In this document: in pieces, positions 18,300 through 27,243 of the stretch
Layout: each line of letters starts with the position of its first letter
How positions within the stretch are numbered: position 1 is the stretch's first letter
Assembly: GCF_001984155.1 (NCBI RefSeq)
Contig: NZ_MTQO01000053.1
Coordinates: 558,001-622,000 of the forward strand
From: Actinosynnema sp. ALI-1.44
Lineage (GTDB): Bacteria; Actinomycetota; Actinomycetes; Mycobacteriales; Pseudonocardiaceae
Direction of reading: 5' to 3'
DNA length: 64,000 nucleotides
Position numbers and translations under genes: made by a program
The notes under the pieces: generated by a model
What the model was told of the DNA's origin: nothing
Database searches by the model: none
Seen by the model: only the letters and a program-made list of their open reading frames with translations

Positions 18300-18485
18300 T
18301 CAGAAGTTCTTCGCGACGTCCCGTGCCTGGTCATGGGCGGTGGCACGGTCCTCCGCGCCGGTCGCGGTGACCAGGTTCGGCCGGAACTGGATGCCGGTGA
18401 CGTCCTTGATGCCCGCCCAGCGCAGCCAGTTGTCCAGGTAGGGCCGTTGGAAGTCGGCGCCGAACGACGGCGGCAGCCCGCACAA
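18300..18485 (-). pseudogene. C-terminal remnant of an FMN-dependent NADH-azoreductase-like gene
   Basis: The minus-strand frame ending at 18300 reads PPSFGADFQRPYLDNWLRWA, then GIKDVTGIQFRPNL, and closes with a long helix. This matches the final ~60 residues of Flavodoxin_2-type azoreductases (pattern DFQxPYLxxxLxxxGIxDV). The remaining two thirds, including the FMN-binding loops, is absent; the upstream sequence in this frame is only the SRPBCC gene read out of frame. It is best read as a truncated remnant left behind the SRPBCC gene. Confidence 0.6.
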
Positions 18486-18502
18486 GGGGACTGTAGTCCG
18501 AA

Positions 18503-18937
18503 TCACTGCTTCGCGGCGTACGCGGCGAGCCCGGTGGCGATGTCGTTGGTGAGTTTGTGCAACGCGCGCCGGTAGATCCAGCCCATGCCGGGCACTTTCG
18601 GCCGGAACGACGTGTGCCAGCGGATGTCGGTGCCGTCGCCGGACGGCGTCAGGTCGATGTCCGCGCGGTAGTCCCGCAACGCGAGGCCGGACAGCAGTGT
18701 GTAGCTGAACCGCTTGTCGGGCACCAGTTCCGCGACCTGCTCGCGCATCTTGTACCGGCCCGTGAAGAAGTTTCGGATCGCGCCGACGCTTTCCGGTTCC
18801 GGTGAGCCCGCCTTCTCCAGGGCGAATCTTTCCAGTGACGACCAGGTCGGCCACGTCGACCCGTCGCGTAAGAGCCTGTAGACCGCGTTGGGCGGGGCGG
18901 CCGAGTGGACGTTGACCTCGAACTCCTGCTTGGGCAT
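18503..18937 (-). CDS. SRPBCC (START-like) family protein
   Basis: 144 residues from the ATG at 18937, which has a strong GAAGGAGG site. The beginning (EFEVNVHSAAPPNAVYRLLR, DGSTWPTW) and the end (long C-terminal helix RALHKLTNDIATGLAAYAAK) match the polyketide cyclase/dehydrase SRPBCC fold, a hydrophobic ligand-binding cavity. It diverges from the TetR gene across a near-perfect 34-bp palindrome, so that TetR probably represses it. Ligand unknown. Confidence 0.88.
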   Translation of the reverse strand: MPKQEFEVNVHSAAPPNAVYRLLRDGSTWPTWSSLERFALEKAGSPEPESVGAIRNFFTGRYKMREQVAELVPDKRFSYTLLSGLALRDYRADIDLTPSGDGTDIRWHTSFRPKVPGMGWIYRRALHKLTNDIATGLAAYAAKQ

Positions 18938-18952
18938 GCGCCTGCCTCCTTC

Positions 18953-18986
18953 GTGTACCAGATGGTACATGTACCATGTGGTACAC
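18953..18986. promoter_or_regulatory. Probable TetR operator, 34-bp palindrome
   Basis: GTGTACCA-G-ATGGTACATGTACCAT-G-TGGTACAC: a dyad of 34 bp with a single symmetric mismatch pair and a perfect 16-bp core at 18962-18977. It fills the 49-bp gap between the divergent SRPBCC and TetR genes and ends directly before the TetR ATG, the expected place for an autoregulatory TetR operator controlling both genes. Confidence 0.82.
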
Positions 18987-19556
18987 ATGATAGGCGCGAA
19001 ACGACGGCTGCTCACCGACGCGGTGGCATACATGGCCGAACACGGGGTCGCCGACCGGAGTCTGCGGCAGATCGCGGCAGGCCTCGGCACCAGCCACCGG
19101 ATGTTGATCTACCACTTCGGCTCGAAGGAAGGCCTGTTCGTCGCGATCATCAAGGAGGTCGAGGCGCAGCAGCGCGCGGTCCTCGCCGACCTGGCGCACG
19201 AGCCGGGCGAGTCACCCGGCGACATGGCCCGCCGGTTCTGGCGGCGCGTGTCCGACCCGTCGCTGTGGCCGAACGCCAGGCTGTTCTTCGAGATCTACGG
19301 CCAGGCGCTGCAAGGCAGACCGGGCACGGCGCACCTGCTCGACGACGTGGTGCACGCGTGGCTCGACCCGGTCATCGCGCTCGGCCTGGCCAACGGACTG
19401 TCCGAAGAGGACGCGGCGGTGATCGCGCGGCTCGGCCTGGCCGTCACCCGCGGCCTGCTGCTCGACCTGCTCGCCACGGGCGACCGCGCGGCCGTCGACG
19501 CCGCGATGGAACACTTCGTCGTCGCCTACGAGGCGCGGCTGCCGCGTCACAGTTGA
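18987..19556 (+). CDS. TetR/AcrR family transcriptional regulator
   Basis: 189 residues from the ATG at 18987 just beyond the palindrome. HTH at residues ~5-50 (DRSLRQIAAGLGTSHRMLIY, HFGSKEGLF) is intact and is followed by a helical ligand-binding domain with a C-terminal TetR_C-like pattern. It probably represses itself and the divergent SRPBCC gene through the 34-bp dyad; the inducer is unknown. Confidence 0.9.
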   Translation: MIGAKRRLLTDAVAYMAEHGVADRSLRQIAAGLGTSHRMLIYHFGSKEGLFVAIIKEVEAQQRAVLADLAHEPGESPGDMARRFWRRVSDPSLWPNARLFFEIYGQALQGRPGTAHLLDDVVHAWLDPVIALGLANGLSEEDAAVIARLGLAVTRGLLLDLLATGDRAAVDAAMEHFVVAYEARLPRHS

Positions 19557-19609
19557 CAGCCGTCCGCCACGGACCCGGGATAGAGTCACAGGTCCAGGTC
19601 AGCGGACGG

Positions 19610-19834
19610 ATGAGGAGCATGACGGAGACCGAGCGGCCGCTACGGGCCGACGCGCGGCGCAACCGCGCCCGGGTGCTCGAAGTCGCCAAGCAGGTCTTCG
19701 AGACCGAAGGACTCGCCGTGCCCGTCGACGAGGTCGCCAAGCGCGCCGGGGTCGGCATCATCGCGGCCGAACGGCACGTCGGCGGCGAACCGGGCCGCCT
19801 CGGCGCGATCATGTTCCAGGCACTGCGCCCCTAG
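19610..19834 (+). CDS. Truncated TetR-like protein (DNA-binding part only)
   Basis: 74 residues. The beginning (RADARRNRARVLEVAKQVFE, then VPVDEVAKRAGVG) is a typical TetR N-terminal HTH, but the usual GTLYRHFPTKEAL turn is replaced by IIAAERHVGGEPGRL and the protein ends without any ligand-binding domain (full TetR is ~190 residues). It could be a decayed gene or a small regulator. The stop overlaps the convergent TenA-like gene by four bases. An ATG three codons later is an alternative start. Confidence 0.55.
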   Translation: MRSMTETERPLRADARRNRARVLEVAKQVFETEGLAVPVDEVAKRAGVGIIAAERHVGGEPGRLGAIMFQALRP

Positions 19835-20484
19835 GGCTTGGCCATGTCAGCGATCGTGTTCCAGAACATCAGCTCGTAGGCCAGCAGCAGACGCCCGTGC
19901 CGCCTGGCCTCGTCCGGCCGCCAGCCCTTGTCCAGCGCGGTCTGGATCGCGGCCAACGCGTGCTGTTCCAGTTCCGGGGCCGGTTTGGCGAAGAAGTCGA
20001 AGAATCCGCACGTGCGGTCGTCGAATCCGTAGTTCACACGCAACGACTGGGAGATTTCCGCGCAGTACTCGCCCCACGCCGCGAAGTTCGCGAACAACGC
20101 CAGCAGGGCGTCCACTGGCGAGGCGTTCAGCGCCAACGACGCGACATACGCCGGATAGGCCTGGCATCCCGCCTGCGGCGTGTAGGTGGTCATATCCGCA
20201 CCTGTCGCCTCGGCGAGCGGGGTGAGCAAATCGAGCGCAAGGCTCTCACCATCGGCGAGGAAACCGAAGAACTGCCTGGTGGCGGGGTCCTCGGCGCGGT
20301 CGGCGAGCGCCAGGAACGCACGCCGGTCGCTGGCGATGATGTGCCGTTCTTCCGCGGCGAGCGCCGCGATGGCCGATACTGGCGCCCGCCAGTCGGCCAC
20401 GAGTGGCAACAAGCGATTGGCGCCGGGCGGCGGAGTCAGTTCCTGCTGTGTCTGGCTCAGCACCTGCCGGACGGAGTTCGTCAT
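19831..20484 (-). CDS. TenA/PqqC-like haem-oxygenase-fold protein
   Basis: 217 residues from the ATG at 20484. All-helical, with spaced signatures of the TENA/THI-4/PQQC fold: a first Glu/His helix (AAEERHIIASDRRAF), a central Cys-containing segment (YTPQAGCQAYPAYVASLA), WGEYCAEIS, and a final helix with AYELMFWNTI. TenA proteins deaminate thiamin breakdown products, but no thiamin genes are nearby, so another role for this fold is possible. It diverges from the small protein gene at 20596. Confidence 0.68.
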   Translation of the reverse strand: MTNSVRQVLSQTQQELTPPPGANRLLPLVADWRAPVSAIAALAAEERHIIASDRRAFLALADRAEDPATRQFFGFLADGESLALDLLTPLAEATGADMTTYTPQAGCQAYPAYVASLALNASPVDALLALFANFAAWGEYCAEISQSLRVNYGFDDRTCGFFDFFAKPAPELEQHALAAIQTALDKGWRPDEARRHGRLLLAYELMFWNTIADMAKP

Positions 20485-20595
20485 TCTGTGAACGTTACGC
20501 GAACGACGCATGGTGCTGGTCACCCTCACACTGGCATAACCAATATGGTCTGCGCGCGTCTCACCCTCATGCGAGCAGGAGGAGTACAAAGGGGC

Positions 20596-20820
20596 ATGGA
20601 CTACCTACCAGACTTGGTCGCGGCGCAATGCCAGCACGCGTGGGAGTCCGAAACGGCGTACGAGCGCCTCGCCGTCCAGGCAGGCGTCGGTGCCGAGCAC
20701 GCGAGTCACCTGCTGAGGTTCGCCGTGCAGCGCATCGCCGAGGGCACGACCTCGGTCATGGACCCGTACGCGCTGGCGTCCGAGTGGATCTCGGCAGGGC
20801 AAAACCGCGCCCAGCACTGA
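20596..20820 (+). CDS. Small conserved-looking protein of unknown function
   Basis: 74 residues from ATG 20596, with AGGAGGAG and a closer AAGGGG upstream. Helical and soluble (QCQHAWESETAYERLAVQAG, HLLRFAVQRIAEGTTSVMD). No family recognised. The good ribosome site and divergent placement from the TenA-like gene support a real gene. Confidence 0.55.
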   Translation: MDYLPDLVAAQCQHAWESETAYERLAVQAGVGAEHASHLLRFAVQRIAEGTTSVMDPYALASEWISAGQNRAQH

Positions 20821-21060
20821 GCCGGAACTGGGCGCGTTCCCGGTCGAGCCTCTGCGTGACGTGCCCACCTGACACCAGCAAGACCCCTAGACATGCTGCT
20901 GTTCAAGCGCGGACACGCCCGTCACTTTCCGCTTACGGTCAACGATTGACTGCGAGGGCAGCCATGTGCAGGGGTGACTTGTCGACTCTTTTGGGAGACA
21001 CCTCCGCGTCACCCCAAAAGAGCAGGGCGTGATCGGGGCACTCTGGTTGAGTCGACAACT

Positions 21061-22014
21061 GTGCGCATCATCCTCGACACGGATCCGGGCATAGACGACG
21101 CGTTGGCGATCCTGTTCATCGCGGCACAGGAGGACATGGAGATCGTCGCGGTGGGGAGCGTGCACGGCAACGTGCCCGCCCCGACAGCGGCGGACAACGC
21201 GCTGAGAGTCCTCGACCTGGCGGGCCTGACGGAGGTCCCGGTGGCGGTCGGAGCCGCCCGCCCCCTCGCCCAGGACCTGGGAACGTCGGAGATCGTGCAC
21301 GGCGACGACGGCCTGGGCGGCCAGGCAGGCCCGCCGTCGGCGAGGAAACCGGTGACCATCTCGGCCGCGGAGCAGATCGTCCGGCTGGCCAGGGAGAACC
21401 CGGGAGAACTGACCCTGCTGGCCCTGGGCCCGTTGACGAACGTGGCGCTGGCACTGCTGCTGGAACCCCGCCTGCCCCACCTGCTGAAAGCGGTGATGGT
21501 GCTCGGCGGAGCACTGGCCGTCCCGGGAAACGTGACCCCGAACGCGGAAGCGAACATCTGGCACGACCCGGAAGCAGCGGACCTCGTCCTCGGAGCAGGC
21601 TTCGAAAACCTGACCCTGACAAGCCTGGACGTGACGGAGACAGCCCGCGCGGACGACGCGTGGCTGTCAGCACTGGCAGAGGTCCCCACCCACCGAGCCC
21701 AGTTCGCCACCGGCCTGTTGAAGCACTACACAGCCTTCTACACAAGGATGTGCGGCTACCGCACCTGCACGATCCACGACCCGCTGGCTGCCGTGCTGCT
21801 CCAGGACCCGAGCCTGGCCGAGTACAGGGAAGCAGTGGTGTCGGTCGAATTGCGCGGCACCCACACCCGAGGCCAACTGATCTCGGACTGCCGAGCGATA
21901 GCCGACGACACCGGAATCAAAAGCCAAGCGGCACAAGGCCGAAAGCCCGTTCGCGCCGTGGTGTCCGTGGACACGAAGGCGTTCCTCAGCCGCCTGTTCG
22001 AAGCCCTGAAGTAG
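21061..22014 (+). CDS. Nucleoside hydrolase (inosine/uridine-preferring type)
   Basis: 317 residues from the GTG at 21061; the frame is open upstream but this start places the IU_nuc_hydro signature at the N-terminus (RIILDTDPGIDDALAI, residues 2-17), where Asp residues bind the catalytic calcium. Other motifs: GSVHGN, LALGPLTNVA, VMVLGGA, EANIWHDPEAA and HDPLAA with the catalytic His. It splits N-glycosidic bonds of nucleosides in salvage. Codon use in the 3' half favours A in third positions more than the neighbours but remains high-GC. Confidence 0.92.
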   Translation: MRIILDTDPGIDDALAILFIAAQEDMEIVAVGSVHGNVPAPTAADNALRVLDLAGLTEVPVAVGAARPLAQDLGTSEIVHGDDGLGGQAGPPSARKPVTISAAEQIVRLARENPGELTLLALGPLTNVALALLLEPRLPHLLKAVMVLGGALAVPGNVTPNAEANIWHDPEAADLVLGAGFENLTLTSLDVTETARADDAWLSALAEVPTHRAQFATGLLKHYTAFYTRMCGYRTCTIHDPLAAVLLQDPSLAEYREAVVSVELRGTHTRGQLISDCRAIADDTGIKSQAAQGRKPVRAVVSVDTKAFLSRLFEALK

Positions 22015-22056
22015 CAACGATCACAGCAAGGGATCACGGGTTCGACGCTGACCGGC

Positions 22057-24345
22057 TCAGCCGACGATGCGCGGAGTGGAAGCGAGCAGAGCCCGGACAT
22101 CCTCAGCCCGAGGATCATCCAGATCAGTGAAAATGGCCAAAGCGTCATGCCAGGACTCCCTGGCAGCCTCAGCCTCGCCGGTGTCCAGCAACACGCGACC
22201 CCTGCTGTGCAAAGTCTCGGCCTCGCCCCAGCGGTCACCGATCTCCCGCCTGGTGGCGAGGGCCTCCTCGAAGTTCGCCAGTGCCTCGTCCGGCCGTCGC
22301 AGCCGCGCGTACAGGTCGCCCAGTTTCACCAGCGTGTAGCCCTCACCGTGCCGGTCGGCGATGTCCCGGAATATCCCCAGCGCCTGATTGAGCTCGTTGA
22401 GCGCCTCGTCGAGACGCCCGAGTTCCCGCAACGCGTTGCCCAACGAAGCCCGAGCGATTCCCTGCCCCTGCTTGTTCGCCATCATCAGCTGGGCGTTGTC
22501 CGCGTGGTCGCGTTCGACGTCCGCTCGGATCCGCAGGGCCTCCGACAGGGCGGAAGCCGCTGCGGTGAACTGGCTCAGGTCGCCGTCGACGAACCCCATC
22601 GCCGTCAGTGTCCACGCCAGGCCGACCTGGTCGTCGATCTGCTTGCGGATCTCCATCGCCTCCGCGAGGGATTCCTTGGCGTCCTTGAACCTCCGCAGCT
22701 CACGGAAGCCGTGCGCGATGTTGTTCAACGCCCACGCCACGCCGAACTGGTCGCCGAGTCTGCGGGCACCCGTTATGCCGAGTTCGTGCGCGCTGATCCA
22801 CGGGCTCCAGCGCTTGCGCAGGAACACGAAGTTGAAGTTGCACACCGGGATCTTCCAGGCGATCGCGTCTTGCCCGTACTCGAGCGCGAGGCGGGGCGCG
22901 GCGATCAGGTTCGGCATTTCCGCCTCGCACCAGGCCAGAGCCTCGTCGTACGACGCGAATTCGAGCTCCGGCAGCGAGAACGGACAGTCCTCCAGCGGCG
23001 GCTCGAACCGTTGCGGGGACAGCACGTGGTTGGCCGTGTAGGACGTTTGCAGGTACCAGTGCAGAACCCGTTTCACCGCAAGGTTCCTGGCCTCCTGCGG
23101 TTCCTCTTCCAGCGCTCGCTCGGCGGCGTAGACGCGCAGCAGGTCGTGGCACCGGTAGCGCCCGCCGCCCAAGCCCTGGACCAGATGCACCCCGACCAGG
23201 CGGTCCAGCAGGCGCCGGGCGTGTGCCACGGTGACGTCGGCCATCGCGGCCGCGGCGTGCACGCTCAGGTGCGGGCCGCGGTGCAGGCCGATCAGCCGGA
23301 ACATCCGCGCGGACTCCCCGGACAGGTCGCGGTAGGACCACGAGAACACAGTCCGGACCGCGACCGAGTCGTCGTCCGTGGACAGGACGTCCAGGCGTTC
23401 CTCTTCCGCGCCGAGCTCGTCGGCCAGTTCGTCCACCGAGTGGTGCGGGTGCGTGGCGACTCGTTCGGCCGCGATACGCAACGCCAACGGCAGGTGCCCG
23501 CACCGGCGGGCCAGTCCGGCCGTCGCTTCGGGTTCGTCGTCGGCGCGGTCGTTGCCGATCACCGTCCGCAGCAGCAGGATCGACTCGTCCTCGGTCAACG
23601 GGCCGAGTGTGATCCGCTGGTCCTGCCTGATCGGCAGGCCGGACAGGCGCATCCGGCTGGTCACGATCACGCCGCAGCCCGCCGATCCGGGCAGCAGGTG
23701 TTCCACCTGGCGGGAGTCGCGGGCGTTGTCGAGCACGAGCAGGATCCGGCCCCCGTCGAGCAACGACCGGTACAGCGCCGCGCGTTGACTGGTCGACGCC
23801 GGGATCGCCGCCGCGTTCGTGCCCAGTGCGACCAGGAACTCCTCGAGGACGACCTCCGGCAGCGACGGCTGGCCGTCCGGGGAGTAGCCGTGCAGGTCCA
23901 CGTACAGCTGCCCGTCCGGGAACCGGTCCTTCACCTGGTGCGCCAGCCGCAGGGCCAACGCCGTCTTGCCGACGCCGGGCGGCCCGTCGACGGCGACGGT
24001 CCACGGCGCGCCGGGCATGTCACCCGACAGCGCCAGGTCCAGCTGGGTGAGGTGGTGGTCGCGGCCGACGAACGTGGCCGCGGCGGCGGGCAGTTGCGCC
24101 AGCCTGGGCAGGCCTTCCGACGTCGCCAGCGCGACGAGTTGCCCACCCGCTTCGAGCACTTGGTCGCAGCGCCTGGCCAGCTCGCTGGTCGGCGGCTTGT
24201 CGCCGGTCTCGACCTTGCCGATGTACCCGCGCGTGTAGTTGACCAACTCGGCGAGTTTCTGCAGGGAGAGCCCGCGTCGCGTGCGTAGTCTGCGCAGCTC
24301 ACGTCCGAACGGTGAGCTGTCGTCCCCCAGCTTCACCTGCGGCAT
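22057..24345 (-). CDS. NB-ARC/TPR transcriptional regulator with XRE HTH (AfsR-like)
   Basis: 762 residues. Residues ~10-70 are an XRE HTH (LRRLRTRRGLSLQKLAELVN, YTRGYIGKVE). An NB-ARC ATPase follows with P-loop DGPPGVGKTALA near residue 120, a Walker B segment LLVLDNA and the GLPLALR-type motif (GHLPLALRIAA). A winged-helix region and C-terminal TPR repeats (about residues 540-740, e.g. LGNALRELGRLDEALNELNQ) complete it. Such proteins are signal-responsive STAND ATPases that regulate secondary metabolism or development in actinomycetes. Not linked to an obvious target operon here. Confidence 0.9.
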   Translation of the reverse strand: MPQVKLGDDSSPFGRELRRLRTRRGLSLQKLAELVNYTRGYIGKVETGDKPPTSELARRCDQVLEAGGQLVALATSEGLPRLAQLPAAAATFVGRDHHLTQLDLALSGDMPGAPWTVAVDGPPGVGKTALALRLAHQVKDRFPDGQLYVDLHGYSPDGQPSLPEVVLEEFLVALGTNAAAIPASTSQRAALYRSLLDGGRILLVLDNARDSRQVEHLLPGSAGCGVIVTSRMRLSGLPIRQDQRITLGPLTEDESILLLRTVIGNDRADDEPEATAGLARRCGHLPLALRIAAERVATHPHHSVDELADELGAEEERLDVLSTDDDSVAVRTVFSWSYRDLSGESARMFRLIGLHRGPHLSVHAAAAMADVTVAHARRLLDRLVGVHLVQGLGGGRYRCHDLLRVYAAERALEEEPQEARNLAVKRVLHWYLQTSYTANHVLSPQRFEPPLEDCPFSLPELEFASYDEALAWCEAEMPNLIAAPRLALEYGQDAIAWKIPVCNFNFVFLRKRWSPWISAHELGITGARRLGDQFGVAWALNNIAHGFRELRRFKDAKESLAEAMEIRKQIDDQVGLAWTLTAMGFVDGDLSQFTAAASALSEALRIRADVERDHADNAQLMMANKQGQGIARASLGNALRELGRLDEALNELNQALGIFRDIADRHGEGYTLVKLGDLYARLRRPDEALANFEEALATRREIGDRWGEAETLHSRGRVLLDTGEAEAARESWHDALAIFTDLDDPRAEDVRALLASTPRIVG

Positions 24346-24445
24346 GTGTCCGAACCCAATCGCGTCGACGACCGACCACGAGGATTTCAGGGTTGCGGCT
24401 ACCAGAACAAACCCGGGTGATCAGCGTCGCTCGATCGGAGTAGTG

Positions 24446-24916
24446 CTAACCGCGGGCCGTCGCGGTGGTGACCAGCTCTCCCCATCCTGGTCCCGCGTCC
24501 GACCACGGCGAATCGCTGCGCAGCACGGCGAGCGTCGACGTCTTGAACGTCACCGCCGTCCCGGACAGGTGCTCGGCCAGGTCCTCCATGTCCGGGTTGT
24601 GCCCGACCAGCAGGGCCGAGGTCACCTGGGCCGGCAGGTCGCGGACCACTTCGACGAGCGGGCCGTAGTAGATCTTCGCGTGGTGCCTGACCTCGGGCCG
24701 CGTGGCCAGTTCGGCCGACACCAGCTCCCACGTCTGCCTCGCCCGCACCGCGGTCGAGCACGCCACGAACCGCAGGTCGGGGAGGTTCTCGGCCAACCAC
24801 CGGCCCGCTGCGGGGGCGTCCCGGCGACCGCGCTCGCCCAGCGGCCGCTCGAGGTCCGGTACCCCTTCCGGCCACGCCGACTTGGCGTGCCGCAGCAGTG
24901 TCAGTGTCCTCGTCAC
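24446..24916 (-). CDS. SixA-like phosphohistidine phosphatase
   Basis: 156 residues from GTG 24916 (a TTG nine bases upstream is possible). Histidine phosphatase fold: the catalytic RHA at the N-terminus (TLTLLRHAKSAW), STAVRARQTW with the second Arg, and the late LLVGHNPDMEDLA with the second His. SixA-type enzymes remove phosphate from phosphohistidine; in actinomycetes these small members are often annotated simply as histidine phosphatases. Separate from its neighbours by about 100 bp on the left. Confidence 0.9.
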   Translation of the reverse strand: MTRTLTLLRHAKSAWPEGVPDLERPLGERGRRDAPAAGRWLAENLPDLRFVACSTAVRARQTWELVSAELATRPEVRHHAKIYYGPLVEVVRDLPAQVTSALLVGHNPDMEDLAEHLSGTAVTFKTSTLAVLRSDSPWSDAGPGWGELVTTATARG

Positions 24917-25084
24917 CAGCCCCAAGCTAGCAGGGGCAGTCCGACCAAGTGGTGATCCGACGTGTCGTGCGCCCTACGCCGTATGGGCGATAAAAACACC
25001 GTTTGACGGTAGTCATGTCGACCGATTGTTTGTAGGTTGGGCGGCCGATGAACCCATTCGGGTTAACTCGAAGGAGTGTTTCGG

Positions 25085-26446
25085 TTGTCGATCCCTGCAA
25101 GGGCAACCGGGGTGACTGCTGCAGTCGCAGCCGCCGCGCTGGTCATGCTCATCCCCGCCCAGGCGCAGTCCGCGCCGGAAGCGCAGTCAGACGGGCCTCG
25201 CTCGCTCGACGCCGTCTCACCCGTGGTGCTCTCCGCGCTCAACGGCCTCACGCCCGCGAAGGTGCTCCAGATGGCCAAGGGTGGCCACTTCCAGATCGAC
25301 AGGGACGGCCGGATCAGATCCGTCGAGAAGAAGCAGGCGCCTGCCGCGCCGCCGACACGCTCGGCCGCGTTGGCCGTGCCACCCGGCGTCGACGTCTTCA
25401 AGCTGCACAGCCGCACGGGCTCCAAGCGCACGATCTACCTCGACTTCACCGGGCACAGCGTCGAAGGCACGGCCTGGAACGGCGGCGCCAGGATCGACGC
25501 GCCCGCGTTCGACGCCGACGGCAACCCGTCGTCGTTCAACGACGCCGAGCGCACCAAGATCTACGAGGCCTTCCTGTCGGTCTCCGAGGACTACCGGTCC
25601 TTCGACGTCGACATCACCACCGAGGAGCCGTCGGACGACAAGCTCACCCGCTCCGGCGACGCCGACGAGGTCTACGGCACCCGCGCGGTGATCACGCCGA
25701 AGGACGTCACCAACTGCGGGTGCGGTGGCCAGGCGTACATCGGAACGTTCGACGAGGCCAGCAGGCACGCGCGCTACCAACCGGCGTGGGCGTACGCGGA
25801 CGGCGGCTACGACGGCAAGTCGATCGGCGAGATCGTCTCCCACGAAACCGGCCACAACCTCGGCCTCGGCCACGACGGCCAGTCGACGGGCGTGGAGTAC
25901 TACGCGGGCCACACCAACTGGGCGCCGATCATGGGCGTCGGCTACAGCCAGCCGGTCACCCAGTGGAGCCGAGGCGAGTACACCAACGCCAACAACACCG
26001 AGGACGACCTGGCGGTCATCCCGGCCAACGGTGCCCGCACCCTGGCCGACGACTTCCCGAACGACCCGGCCGCAGCCGCGGCGCTCACCGGCGGCCAGCC
26101 AACCACCGGCATCATCACCACTGACGCCGACGTGGACGTCTTCGCCATCCAGCACGGTGGAGGAACGCTGACCGCGAAAGCAGTCCCCGCGATCTTCGCA
26201 CCCAACCTCGACATCAAACTCACTGTGCGTGACGCGAACGGCAACGTGGTCGCGACCGTCGACCCCCCGGTGCGGCGCGTGTCGTCCACTGTGGCGAACG
26301 GCCTCGACGCGGCTTTCTCCCAGGAACTCGCGGCGGGTCGGTACACGTTCCAGGTCGAGGGAACGGGTGCTGGCAATCCGGCTTCGAACGGGTACTCGGG
26401 GTACGCGACTCTGGGTCAGTACACGTTGACCGTCGACGCTGGCTAG
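25085..26446 (+). CDS. Secreted zinc metalloprotease
   Basis: 453 residues from the TTG at 25085, eight bases after AAGGAG; the GTG three codons upstream overlaps that ribosome site. A Sec signal peptide (about residues 1-30, ending PAQAQSA) is followed by a pro-like region. A metzincin-type catalytic domain has the zinc motif HETGHNLGLGH at residues 253-263 and a downstream Met-turn candidate (WAPIMGVGY). The C-terminal ~110 residues form a beta-rich PPC-like domain. It is probably exported and degrades extracellular protein. Confidence 0.87.
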   Translation: MSIPARATGVTAAVAAAALVMLIPAQAQSAPEAQSDGPRSLDAVSPVVLSALNGLTPAKVLQMAKGGHFQIDRDGRIRSVEKKQAPAAPPTRSAALAVPPGVDVFKLHSRTGSKRTIYLDFTGHSVEGTAWNGGARIDAPAFDADGNPSSFNDAERTKIYEAFLSVSEDYRSFDVDITTEEPSDDKLTRSGDADEVYGTRAVITPKDVTNCGCGGQAYIGTFDEASRHARYQPAWAYADGGYDGKSIGEIVSHETGHNLGLGHDGQSTGVEYYAGHTNWAPIMGVGYSQPVTQWSRGEYTNANNTEDDLAVIPANGARTLADDFPNDPAAAAALTGGQPTTGIITTDADVDVFAIQHGGGTLTAKAVPAIFAPNLDIKLTVRDANGNVVATVDPPVRRVSSTVANGLDAAFSQELAAGRYTFQVEGTGAGNPASNGYSGYATLGQYTLTVDAG

Positions 26447-27081
26447 CGCAACACGAAGACCTTCGTCAGGCCGAACGGCGATCCGGCCGTTCGGCGTCTG
26501 GCGTGGACGAGCTCCCGTGCCAGGGTCGCCCGGCCTGTCCCGAGGATGACGCGTTCCTCCACCGGGTTGTAGTAGATGATCTTGAGCTGCCTGGGGTTGC
26601 GGTCGAGCGTGGCCACCAGGCGCTCGATCACCTCGGCGAAGACCTTTCCCTGGAACGGGTTGTTGAAGAACACGACGCTCACGTCGTCGGGGATCTCGTA
26701 GTCGAGCACGTCCGTCCGCACCAGCTGGATGTCGCGGCACTGCAGTCGCTGCCGGGTTCGTCGGACGTTGTCCTGGGCTATCTCGTGCAGTTCGGTGGAC
26801 AGTTCCACGCCGATCACCCGGCCGAAGGGCAGCCTGGCCGCCTCGAGCACCATGCGGCCCATGCCCGAGCCGAAGTCGATGAACACGTCGCGCTCGGTGA
26901 TCTGCTTGCGTGACAGTGTCCTGCGCAGTGTTCGCCAGCTCGCGGCCACGTAGTAGCCGCGTCCCTCCCCGGCTATGCCGAGTTTGTCCAGCTCGATCAG
27001 CTCCGCTGTGCGGACGCCGTATCTCTTCTCGTAGGCCAGCTGTCCGAGGGTTTTGCGGAGCCGTGCGTAGGTGGTCTTCAT
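26443..27081 (-). CDS. Class I SAM-dependent methyltransferase
   Basis: 212 residues from the ATG at 27081 (GGAAGCGAG site); an open extension to 27186 is less likely. Motif I is DVFIDFGSGMGRMVLEAA, followed by the acidic end of strand 2 (VIGVELS) and a motif IV-like segment VVFFNNPF, whose NNPF resembles N- or C-methyltransferases. Substrate unknown. The final four bases overlap the convergent protease gene. Confidence 0.85.
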   Translation of the reverse strand: MKTTYARLRKTLGQLAYEKRYGVRTAELIELDKLGIAGEGRGYYVAASWRTLRRTLSRKQITERDVFIDFGSGMGRMVLEAARLPFGRVIGVELSTELHEIAQDNVRRTRQRLQCRDIQLVRTDVLDYEIPDDVSVVFFNNPFQGKVFAEVIERLVATLDRNPRQLKIIYYNPVEERVILGTGRATLARELVHARRRTAGSPFGLTKVFVLR

Positions 27082-27243
27082 GGCTCGCTTCCGGTCGGGG
27101 TCGTACCCGATTAGTCCGTTTTCACCCAGGTGGGGGTTACCGGTCGCGTGAATCCGGTACCCCGCAAGGACTGTCCGAGGGAACAATTGGCAGAATCATG
27201 ACGTTCTCGCGCGAGAAGGCTATATGATGAAAGGTACTTTCCG

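Noticed and set aside
22147-24288. 713-codon plus-strand frame opposite the NB-ARC regulator
   Set aside because: Antisense shadow; the minus-strand frame has clear HTH, NB-ARC and TPR motifs.
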